A stretch of DNA of 7,143 nt from Gammaproteobacteria bacterium (GCA_028064935.1 JAPTWT010000214.1:1-7143), one strand, 5' to 3'; shown: positions 1-6,782, counted from the stretch's first letter. Numbers and translations are program-made. The notes: generated by a model not told the origin, from the sequence alone.

Positions 1-2
1 AT

Positions 3-1712
3 GACTATCGCGCTTCGCAGTCGTATGGGCTGAATTGGGCTTCAGGTCACGCGCTGATTGCCTATGAATATCATGACGAGACTCCCCTGAATGCCGCTGA
101 TAGACCGTACAGCGCTGATTACGTGCCCGGACAGCTGACGCCGGCGGTCATCACAAATAGCGTCTACCTGACGGGTGATGAGTCGTTGGGAAGCAATCTT
201 ACTTTGAACGGGGCTGCATTCTATTCGCATCGTAACGACTCAGTCTTGGTGTCGGGAACCTCTCGCGTGGGATCCATCTCCGTGACGCAAGATTCCTACT
301 CTCTCGGAGCCCAAGTGTCGCTTCCGGACCAATGGACTCTGCGCGCGCATGCATCATATGGAGGAAATGAGTCGCACTCCTTGTCCTTTGAGGGGTTGCT
401 AGCCGGGGATAATAAGTTGTCGACTGAATCTCTTGTCGGGAGTGGGCCGCTATTCAGCGTTCCCGCAGGGGCAATCAAGGCGGCAATTGGAGTCCAATAC
501 CGGAGAAATTCGCTCGCCGCCTATTTTAACGGTGTGTATCAAGAAAATAACATTTCAAAGACACGCACTGTAGATTCGGCATTCGTGGAAGCCGAGGTAC
601 CCATTCTCGGGTCTCGGAGCGAAAGCGCGCGGGGCGAACGGCTAACCGTAGATCTCGCGGCGCGACTCGATCACTACTCTGACTTTGGATCAACGACAAA
701 TCCGCGAGTTGGAATCGCATGGCAGCCGGTGCGCGGATTTAAGCTCCGGAGTACGCTGAGTAGATCGTTCAAGGCGCCAAATTTCTACGAACTCTACGGC
801 GCGACATACTCGTACCTGATCAATGCGCAGGAGCCTGCGCTTCCACCCGGACAAACGACAGCGGCGATCGTAGAGGTGGGTTCGAATCCGGGTCTGACCG
901 CCGAACGATCCACCGAGTGGACAACGGGAGTTGACTTGTCGCCAACAGCGATCCCCGGATTCACTGCACACGTCACCTATTACAACGCGCATTTCACGCA
1001 GAAGATTGAAGGCGCAATCATTCCATTGTCGAACACAGTCGATCTCCAGAATTTGTATTCAGCGTATATCCAGCAGAATCCTTCGCTTACACAAATTCAG
1101 CAGTATCTCCTTCCGTCGTATGAATTTTTGAACCTTACGGTATATCCGGGGTTCGGCCCGAGTCGAACGGCAGCCGACGCGACAGCGATCGTAGACGATC
1201 GGTTTCAAAATGTGGGTGATAGCTACGTCCGAGGATTGATTGCGAATTTGGATTACGAGCATGAGATCGATGGATATCAGTACAGCGTGGGCGTGAACGG
1301 ATCGTATATTTTTGAATTCAACAACCAGGTGACCCCAGGCAGTGCGTCGTTTAGCACACTTGGCATCTTCGGACGGCCAACAAATTTTCGAGGGCGACTG
1401 TCCGTTGGGTTGCGTCATGCGAATTTCAGTCTAAATGCGTTTCTAAACTATGTGAATGGCTACCGAGAGGCAACTGGACCGGTGCAGGTGCCCATCGCGT
1501 CGTGGACGACGGTGGACGTGACGGCGTCCTATAGGATCTTCGGAACCAGGAAGGTATGGGGTAGACCTACGGTGAGTCTGTCATGCATAAATTGCGCAAA
1601 TCGAAACCCACCCGCCGTTTCGCCGGCTGAAAGCTTCCAGCTTGGATATGACGGAGCGAACGCCAATCCACTTGGGCGGTTTATGAGTGCGTCCGTGTCC
1701 GTGAGATGGTGA
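3..1712 (+). CDS. TonB-dependent outer-membrane receptor, 3' part (5' end outside window)
   Basis: This is the C-terminal 569 residues of an outer-membrane beta-barrel transporter energised by TonB. The frame is open from base 3, so the GTG at 123 is internal and the plug domain, TonB box and signal peptide lie upstream. Family signs include the stretch ARLDHYSDFGSTTNPRVG (about 660-713), then RSFKAPNF (about 763-786), the alternating polar/aromatic pattern of barrel strands, and a C-terminal strand ending in Trp (SASVSVRW), as expected for barrel assembly. The segment around NRNPPAVSP near the end resembles the usual N-x-x-x-x-x-P-P turn of this receptor group. It sits 65 bp upstream of the isopeptidase on the same strand with no visible terminator, so the two are probably co-transcribed. 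Receptors like this regularly accompany isopeptidase-type lasso clusters. That it carries the lasso peptide is inference; the sequence does not show the ligand. Confidence 0.93.
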   Translation, partial: DYRASQSYGLNWASGHALIAYEYHDETPLNAADRPYSADYVPGQLTPAVITNSVYLTGDESLGSNLTLNGAAFYSHRNDSVLVSGTSRVGSISVTQDSYSLGAQVSLPDQWTLRAHASYGGNESHSLSFEGLLAGDNKLSTESLVGSGPLFSVPAGAIKAAIGVQYRRNSLAAYFNGVYQENNISKTRTVDSAFVEAEVPILGSRSESARGERLTVDLAARLDHYSDFGSTTNPRVGIAWQPVRGFKLRSTLSRSFKAPNFYELYGATYSYLINAQEPALPPGQTTAAIVEVGSNPGLTAERSTEWTTGVDLSPTAIPGFTAHVTYYNAHFTQKIEGAIIPLSNTVDLQNLYSAYIQQNPSLTQIQQYLLPSYEFLNLTVYPGFGPSRTAADATAIVDDRFQNVGDSYVRGLIANLDYEHEIDGYQYSVGVNGSYIFEFNNQVTPGSASFSTLGIFGRPTNFRGRLSVGLRHANFSLNAFLNYVNGYREATGPVQVPIASWTTVDVTASYRIFGTRKVWGRPTVSLSCINCANRNPPAVSPAESFQLGYDGANANPLGRFMSASVSVRW

Positions 1713-1777
1713 CGTCCTCCAATCAGCAAAGGAACGTTGATGGTTCTGGTAATTCGGTCTCCATGACTAACGTGTGA

Positions 1778-3961
1778 ATGACGAGGCGCATAGAGATGAG
1801 GAAGCTCTCGGACAATGGGTGCAGATTGCGGACTCTGGTAACGATTTCGCTTGCTTGTATTACTGTGTGTCGTGCTGCCAATGCAGCGACGATGGGTCGG
1901 AAGGGTTCGGCTCGTGAAAGAGTTGTGGAGTACGCGATTTCTCCAAATGGAGCTGAGCTCGCGGAGATGCGTGTGGCGAGTTCAGGGGTGCAGAGTATTG
2001 TCCTTGTCGAATTGAGGCGAGGTGGGGCGCAGCCGCGTACGCTCTTTCGCGGTGCGTCGATTGGTCAAATTTTCTGGGCGAGCAACCGATCGCTCTTGTT
2101 TGTTATTCCGGGGCCTGCGAGCGTAATCGTTCGACAAGATGTCGTGTCGGGGCGGCGAGAGGTTCTCTTTAAAGCACACCATGAGATTTCAATTGCGGCC
2201 TATGATCGTCTAAGAGGTCTATTGGCGTACGAGTATTCAGTTCCGTGGGCTTGGCGGGGACGTGTATCAGTACGGGTGAAGCCCTCTATGAATACCCTTG
2301 AACTGTTGGCGCCCGCCTGGGCTCGCTGGCCGGGAAGGGTGAAAATTGATGCGATTCAATTGGTCGCGTCGGCTGATCGACCCCACGTCCGCAAGATTCC
2401 GCTGGTGATGCGAAAGTTTCGTCTAGCGCCGAATCTCGCGTGGCGAGGGGGGCGACTGCTGGGACTGGTTTCGACGCTACATTCGTGGCGTACAAGGCTC
2501 TTCGATCTTGAAAGCGGTCGAAGGCTGGCACGGAACTCCCGTCTCTATAGGATGTCGGGATTGACGGTGTCGAGGCGGGACCAAATGGTGGTGGTTGCAA
2601 ACAGGCGCTACCACGCAAAGGAAGGACGAGTGCCGTGCGGCTGTAATGGGTCCCTCAATCTATTCCGTTTGAGATCGCATCGATCCGCGCAGCCTGTTAA
2701 GGCGATATCGAAGGGCACTTTTGTGGAGGCGGTATCCAAAATATGGTGGACGCCTCAAGGGAACTTGCTTGCACAGGTGATGGGGTATCGGAGGCCAGGT
2801 GGCGCGCCGCGCTGGTTTCTGGAGGAAGTGAATCCCGTAAGAGATACGGTCGTCCACCGATGGTATTGGCGTCATGGTGATCTCGGTGGAAATATGCACG
2901 TCTGTGATTTTAATGCAGATCGCGAGATCGCGGTCTGTGAGGTGCAAACTTTGAGGGATCCTCCGTCCCTTGTCAGATTAGATGTAATGTCCGGAACGAT
3001 GCGAGTTCTGGGGGCCGTCAATCCGATGCAACGCCGACTGAAGTTTAAATTCTTGAACGTTCGAGTACCGAACCGCTTTGGTCACTGGAGCACCGGCTTT
3101 CTGGCAATTCCGCCTCATTCCCCCAATCAGGCGATTCCGCTGGCAGTGATGTCTTACGATTTCACTGAGGCATATTCTCGAGATGCTCAGTGGATTACCT
3201 CATACCCCGTCGCGAGATTTGTTCACGCCGGTATTGCAGTTCTCTTGATGAACTGGGCTGGAATAGGCACAACCCGGCGTGGTCGCTTTGAGGAGTCGAG
3301 ACGCGCCCTTGAAAGTGCAGTTTCGCAGTACAGAAATGCGATTTCGACTGTCGCCGGGGAAGGTGTTCGGATTAGCCGCGCAATGGTGATGGGATGGAGC
3401 TTTGGAGGGCTATTTGCGGCGCACGCCATTCAGTCGCTGCCTAATTATGTGGCAGCGCAAATCGGCGATCCGGCGCAATACAACGTTACTGCGTTCGGAT
3501 TGGGTGGAGAATATTGGCGGAATCAATCGGATATCTTCTTTGGCGGCCCGCCTACAGGGCGGTACCTGAGTCGATACCAGTACTTAGATCCGGTGGGGGA
3601 TGGACGGCCAGCAATGGGGCCAATTCTCTACGAATTCGTGAGCCGGAACCCGGATGCGGGTCAACTGTTAGAAGAGTGGCGTGGTGCGGGCACCGAGGTA
3701 GAAGCGTTTGCATACCGACGTAGTGTTCATTGGCTTAACGTGCCGGCTGAGGCGCAGATTTCAAGGCTTCGGAATCTTTACTGGGCAAAGCTAAATCTCT
3801 TCGGACCGGATGCAGTGACAAAAAGTCAATTGCGGCGGGTGGGATTGACGATACCTCAGCATAGTTGGTGGAACGCAGGAGCGACCGTTGACGCGGCGGT
3901 GAAGAGTTCGAGTGCGAGGGCTGTCAATGCCACGAGCGAGCCCAGGCCTCTGCTGCCGTAA
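1778..3961 (+). CDS. Lasso-peptide isopeptidase-like S9 (prolyl oligopeptidase family) hydrolase, exported
   Basis: Likely opens the macrolactam ring of the lasso peptide made by the opposite operon. The N-terminus has a basic segment and a hydrophobic stretch (LVTISLACITV) ending at ANA-A, so export to the periplasm is likely. Roughly residues 40-430 look like the beta-propeller domain and 430-727 the alpha/beta-hydrolase domain. The nucleophile is Ser541 in GWSFGG; SYPVARFVHAGIAVLLMNW (just upstream) is the usual oxyanion-side strand, and His651 in SVHWLNVP is the probable catalytic His. The catalytic Asp is unclear: the expected place after PILYEF has Val-Ser-Arg (Ser622), with Asp626 nearby. 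ATG 1778 gives 727 residues; ATG 1796 has GAGG nine bases upstream and may be the real start (721 residues). Its last 38 bp overlap the end of the C gene. The family call rests on motifs and context; a general S9 peptidase is the alternative. Confidence 0.85.
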   Translation: MTRRIEMRKLSDNGCRLRTLVTISLACITVCRAANAATMGRKGSARERVVEYAISPNGAELAEMRVASSGVQSIVLVELRRGGAQPRTLFRGASIGQIFWASNRSLLFVIPGPASVIVRQDVVSGRREVLFKAHHEISIAAYDRLRGLLAYEYSVPWAWRGRVSVRVKPSMNTLELLAPAWARWPGRVKIDAIQLVASADRPHVRKIPLVMRKFRLAPNLAWRGGRLLGLVSTLHSWRTRLFDLESGRRLARNSRLYRMSGLTVSRRDQMVVVANRRYHAKEGRVPCGCNGSLNLFRLRSHRSAQPVKAISKGTFVEAVSKIWWTPQGNLLAQVMGYRRPGGAPRWFLEEVNPVRDTVVHRWYWRHGDLGGNMHVCDFNADREIAVCEVQTLRDPPSLVRLDVMSGTMRVLGAVNPMQRRLKFKFLNVRVPNRFGHWSTGFLAIPPHSPNQAIPLAVMSYDFTEAYSRDAQWITSYPVARFVHAGIAVLLMNWAGIGTTRRGRFEESRRALESAVSQYRNAISTVAGEGVRISRAMVMGWSFGGLFAAHAIQSLPNYVAAQIGDPAQYNVTAFGLGGEYWRNQSDIFFGGPPTGRYLSRYQYLDPVGDGRPAMGPILYEFVSRNPDAGQLLEEWRGAGTEVEAFAYRRSVHWLNVPAEAQISRLRNLYWAKLNLFGPDAVTKSQLRRVGLTIPQHSWWNAGATVDAAVKSSSARAVNATSEPRPLLP

Positions 3962-5753
3962 GTGCACTCAATGGGAAGAGGACATCCAGACGTAGAGAAA
4001 TGTCCTCGCGGAGTACGGTTGAGAGGACTGCGCGGTTGAGAAGTCCATGACCCGCAAGGGCGCCATCCAGGAGAGTATCAGTGAGGAATCTGCGGCTTCT
4101 ATCGAGGAGTCCAACGATGACGTGGGCGGTTTGCCCCTTGACCTCGCGACCGGTGATTTGTGGTGGCAGTTCACCTGCGAACGTTCTCCGTGCCAGACCT
4201 CGCGTTCGCCCGTCGCACTGTAGAACGAAGGTGGGGGTTTCGAGACACAGTTCGAGAAGTGGCTGTGACAAAAGGGGGGCGAGCTCTTTTCGGCCCTGGG
4301 TTCCCGGTAGAGGCCGTTGCCTATGGATTACTTCTGCGAGCAACGCTATCTGCAGCCGCTTTGCGTACGGAACTCCTCGCAATCCATGCGTCCAGGGGTG
4401 TAGTGGTGGATTTGGCGCGACATCGGCGGCCATCTGGTGATTCGCGACGAACGGATTTTGCTCGGCACGTGCGGTGGGCAAATTAGTAGTTGGGGCGAAT
4501 ATCTCAAGAAGTGCAGTGTAGAGAAGATAGGGGATCGAATTTCCTGTGATTCGGGAGGCTCCGTACAGCGTACTGAGTAATCGCCGGTGGCGTATTTGGA
4601 GCCGCATCGACTCGGCTACGATATGCGGCGTAGGGAGGGAAAAAAATAAATGGTCGCCACCCTCTCCGGTCCATATTGCGTCAAACGGATGGGCCGACTG
4701 CAAGGCCGAGAAGAAGTGATCGTCTAGTGGTTCAAGCAACCCTTGAAGTGTGGGTTTTGCCCCGTAGGGGTACGTCAAGCATGTTGCGTCTAGAGATTGA
4801 GATGAGAGTGCCCAGGGGTACTCGATGAGTGGAACATTCTTGGAATGTGCCATTAATCTTGCATACCGTCGTTCATCTTCGGCGGGGCCAGACGAGAATC
4901 TATTGATGCAGACGGTATTCGGACGAAATCTGGACTGCGTGAGTAACGCAAGCACTAGAGATGAATCGAAGCCGCCGGAGAGATTGAGTAGGACCCAGGC
5001 GTGCGTTCTGGCCCATGCATCCATACAGGTCTGTGCTGTGTCGTGAAGCCTCGCGCTATAATTCTCAATTGAAACTGCTGCATGAGAGTCGGCAAATGCT
5101 GCGGGATGCCATGCCATATCTACTGCTAGCTGAGGCTGCCTGTTATGTATAAATTCGCCAGCCAATAGTTCGTAAACATCTTTCAGTGCGGTTGCTCGTA
5201 TTTGCATTTGACTGTACGAGAGGAAGAGCGCGAGATAGTCCCAATTCAAGCGCACTGAGAGGGGCGGTCCGGACTCACGTGTCCAGTGAGACGGACTAAG
5301 AATGTTTCGGACGTCAGAGGTCAAAAAGGTGATTCCGTCAATTGTTGTGTAGTAACAGGGGATCATCCCGGAGCAGTCGCGAGCTGCGGTCCATTCGCCG
5401 GTATGAGAATCAGAGAGAAAAGTTACATAGGTTCCCCAATAGTTACGGGTCAATTCCCCAATGATGCTTCGATGATCTCTGCACAATGCGCGATCCGATA
5501 GGAGCGTTCTCGCGGTGACGCGAAGATTGGTATGCCGATCGAATAGGGTTCCCAGGATCATGCCGGCGCCATCGGGTAGGTAAATACAGTCCGAATATGG
5601 TGCGGATGGCGTACCCGTGTACATCGCAAGTCCCGGCCGGAAATCGGATTTGTACAGAGGGGGCGCGGTGAAAGTCGAGAGCAGATGTGTCGCGGCTGCG
5701 GACTGCTGATGATCGAATGGATTCCATAGGGCTACGACGTACGGGAAGTCCAT
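3924..5753 (-). CDS. Lasso-peptide C protein: asparagine-synthetase-like macrolactam cyclase
   Basis: Uses ATP to adenylate the side chain of the ring-forming Glu/Asp of the core and closes the amide bond with Gly1. The 609 residues match the usual size of lasso C proteins. The N-terminal part (about 1-220) resembles the glutamine-hydrolysing half of asparagine synthetase B but does not begin Met-Cys, so it should lack glutaminase activity, as is normal for lasso C proteins; RDCSGMIPCYY at 125-135 is the conserved turn of this part. The synthetase half shows the ATP-pyrophosphatase loop NLSGGFDSS (257-265) and TGEGGD (362-367). Later conserved blocks are QPLLELCLETP (497-507) and GRTRGLARRTF (515-525). 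The start is fixed: the stop codon of the B gene (5763-5765) is in this frame upstream, leaving only ATG 5753. The gap to B is nine bases and there is no good ribosome site, so translation is probably coupled to B. The 3' end overlaps the isopeptidase gene. Confidence 0.95.
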   Translation of the reverse strand: MDFPYVVALWNPFDHQQSAAATHLLSTFTAPPLYKSDFRPGLAMYTGTPSAPYSDCIYLPDGAGMILGTLFDRHTNLRVTARTLLSDRALCRDHRSIIGELTRNYWGTYVTFLSDSHTGEWTAARDCSGMIPCYYTTIDGITFLTSDVRNILSPSHWTRESGPPLSVRLNWDYLALFLSYSQMQIRATALKDVYELLAGEFIHNRQPQLAVDMAWHPAAFADSHAAVSIENYSARLHDTAQTCMDAWARTHAWVLLNLSGGFDSSLVLALLTQSRFRPNTVCINRFSSGPAEDERRYARLMAHSKNVPLIEYPWALSSQSLDATCLTYPYGAKPTLQGLLEPLDDHFFSALQSAHPFDAIWTGEGGDHLFFSLPTPHIVAESMRLQIRHRRLLSTLYGASRITGNSIPYLLYTALLEIFAPTTNLPTARAEQNPFVANHQMAADVAPNPPLHPWTHGLRGVPYAKRLQIALLAEVIHRQRPLPGTQGRKELAPLLSQPLLELCLETPTFVLQCDGRTRGLARRTFAGELPPQITGREVKGQTAHVIVGLLDRSRRFLTDTLLDGALAGHGLLNRAVLSTVLREDISLRLDVLFPLSALTAAEAWARSWH

Positions 5754-5762
5754 AGCAGACGC

Positions 5763-6467
5763 TCACACGGACATGATGGGTGAGTAAACGCGAGCTCGAT
5801 CTAGGTGGTCGTTAATGACGACGGTGCCGTATTGCAGCCAGCAGTGCGCGGCGAATGGGTCTTCCCGTACTCCGAAGATTAAGTTCGCTGCGATTCTATT
5901 CAGAGCGAGATAACGAAGTAATGCAAGAGAGTCGAAGAGGCACAGGTAATTGCGCGGATACCACGGCCTTGAAAGTAGAAATCGTTCAACAGTCCGCTCT
6001 ACGAGCGCGAGTGTTGGGCGTGGAGCTGTTCTGCATTTGCTCGTTCTGAGACTCGTGATGCCAGTGACAATTTCAAAGAGCGTTCGGTTGCGCAGAGCGT
6101 AGTCGGCCCAGAGCAACGAGGAGAGCACCCGGGCATGGTCAGGCGCTGGCGAGGGATTCAAGAGAAAGTTCGTGTAGACCTTTGAATCCTGCTCGGGCGC
6201 TGATAGTGGGGGTTGCGAGACAGCGATTTCGGGTTCGCAAGGTCGAAGAATCCCAGCTGCGACTAATTCATCCGCAAGGCCTGGTTGCGCGGTTCGGGGG
6301 TCCTGGCGATCTGAAATGTCGTGTCCGAGGTCCCAGCCGCGTATCTGAGTATGTAGTCCGGCCAGTCGCGCTCGTGGCACGGCTAGATATCGATCTCTTT
6401 GCAGATCGAGGAACATGAAGTTACGACCGGTTTCACACGCAAATACGTAAGGGGCGAGCTCATACAT
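5763..6467 (-). CDS. Lasso-peptide B protein: leader-recognition domain fused to leader peptidase
   Basis: Binds the precursor leader and cuts it off to free Gly1. It has 234 residues. Residues 1-80 look like the PqqD-like RiPP recognition element (YVFACETGRNFMFLDLQRDRYLAV at 7-30 is the typical strand pattern, with the LDLxxDRY signature). Residues 95-234 are the transglutaminase-like protease with the triad Cys176 (in NYLCLFDSL), His208 (in FAAHCWLQ) and Asp220 (in VVIND). Fusion of both domains in one protein is the proteobacterial form; Gram-positive clusters usually split them. The frame is open well upstream (to 6770), but homology-like sequence begins at MYELAPYVF, so ATG 6467 was chosen. 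No purine-rich ribosome site precedes it; an in-frame GTG at 6530-6528 falls inside the palindrome and would add 21 unlikely residues. C follows after nine bases. Confidence 0.93.
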   Translation of the reverse strand: MYELAPYVFACETGRNFMFLDLQRDRYLAVPRARLAGLHTQIRGWDLGHDISDRQDPRTAQPGLADELVAAGILRPCEPEIAVSQPPLSAPEQDSKVYTNFLLNPSPAPDHARVLSSLLWADYALRNRTLFEIVTGITSLRTSKCRTAPRPTLALVERTVERFLLSRPWYPRNYLCLFDSLALLRYLALNRIAANLIFGVREDPFAAHCWLQYGTVVINDHLDRARVYSPIMSV

Positions 6468-6504
6468 CGGAGTGTCTGCCGGGGAGAGCGAACTGCGGGG
6501 GTAA

Positions 6505-6534
6505 GGCGGTGCGCGGCAGCTGCCGCGCACCGCC
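6505..6534 (-). repeat. 30-bp perfect palindrome between precursor and B gene
   Basis: The arm GGCGGTGCGCGGCAG is followed directly by its exact reverse complement. As RNA it would give a very stable GC-rich hairpin (about 13 bp with an AGCU loop) starting seven bases after the precursor stop codon. No T-run follows on either strand, so it is not a standard intrinsic terminator. A role in protecting the precursor mRNA end or in damping read-through into B and C is the likeliest explanation. A protein-binding site is possible but less likely in this position. Confidence 0.85.
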
Positions 6535-6541
6535 GGTTCCG

Positions 6542-6634
6542 TTACGGCTGTTCCGCCCCGAACTGCAGATTGCCTTCGGGATAGCGGCCGACGATTCCTT
6601 TTGTCTCCTTCGAGACTTTGCCCAGGTACTGCAT
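6542..6634 (-). CDS. Lasso-peptide precursor (A), 30 residues
   Basis: A short gene easily missed by gene callers. Leader: MQYLGKVSKETK (12 residues). Predicted core: GIVGRYPEGNLQFGAEQP (18 residues). Support: Thr at position -2 of the leader, which is nearly invariant in lasso precursors; Gly as core residue 1; Glu at core residue 8, giving an 8-residue Gly1-Glu8 ring, with no other acid at 7-9; Leu-Gly at -9/-8, matching the common LGxV...TxG end of lasso leaders; and a position just upstream of B and C on the same strand. The start at 6634 has a strong AGGAG site seven bases upstream. The in-frame ATG at 6649 overlaps that site and is unlikely. In the folded peptide residues 9-12 would form the loop above the ring, and Phe13 or its neighbours could be the steric plug (inference). 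The cleavage point and ring size are predictions from rules known for the class. Confidence 0.88.
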   Translation of the reverse strand: MQYLGKVSKETKGIVGRYPEGNLQFGAEQP

Positions 6635-6641
6635 GGTCGTT

Positions 6642-6646
6642 CTCCT
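6642..6646 (-). promoter_or_regulatory. Strong ribosome binding site of the precursor gene
   Basis: AGGAG on the minus strand, seven bases before ATG 6634. It decides the start, because the upstream in-frame ATG (6649) abuts it. It contrasts with the weak or absent sites before B and C, which fits a need for much more precursor than enzyme. Confidence 0.8.
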
Positions 6647-6703
6647 CATTGCGTGAATGGACTGTCGTATCACTCACGGACCGGCGCCTGGTCTGTGGTG
6701 ACG

Positions 6704-6737
6704 AAATTACGCAATTCCCATAAGGGCGGTTTGTCAA
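6704..6737 (-). promoter_or_regulatory. Candidate promoter of the lasso operon (weak)
   Basis: The minus strand has a perfect TTGACA (6737-6732) directly downstream of the operator-like repeats. A good -10 box at the standard 16-18 bp is lacking; the nearest AT-rich hexamer, TAATTT (6709-6704), is 22 bp away. A promoter that needs an activator, or a sigma factor other than sigma-70, would explain this. The call is tentative. Confidence 0.25.
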
Positions 6738-6747
6738 GAGGCGAACT

Positions 6748-6782
6748 GACGAGTTCGTCCCTGCCATCAACGAGTTCGTCCC
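6748..6782. promoter_or_regulatory. Tandem operator-like repeat upstream of the precursor gene
   Basis: Two exact copies of ACGAGTTCGTCCC at 6749-6761 and 6770-6782, start to start 21 bp apart, i.e. two DNA turns. Each copy is itself a near-palindrome (GACGA-GT-TCGTC in the first; ACGA/TCGT arms in the second). The first copy also forms a second dyad with the preceding bases (CGAACT 6742-6747 against AGTTCG 6752-6757). This is the form expected for two dimers of a regulator on the same face of DNA. It lies 115-148 bp upstream of the precursor ATG, just upstream of a TTGACA. The regulator is not in the window. Confidence 0.5.

Noticed and set aside
4081..4486. Plus-strand frames of 108-119 codons opposite the C gene
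   Set aside because: They are antisense shadows of a well-supported coding sequence and show no domain or ribosome site.
6505..6534. Intrinsic terminator after the precursor gene
   Set aside because: The hairpin is strong, but no T-run follows on either strand.
6635..6673. Longer precursor starting at ATG 6649 or GTG 6673
   Set aside because: Neither has a ribosome site, ATG 6649 overlaps the AGGAG of the 6634 start, and the added residues contain no known leader motif.
6742..6757. LexA/SOS box (CGAAC...GTTCG)
   Set aside because: The half-sites are separated by six bases rather than the four of the Gram-positive-type box, and the stronger pattern is the 21-bp tandem repeat.
6468..6770. 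Extension of the B gene to the ATG at 6770 (335 codons)
   Set aside because: The added 101 residues run across the precursor gene and the palindrome in another frame, have no domain pattern, and the recognition domain begins properly at MYELAPYVF.
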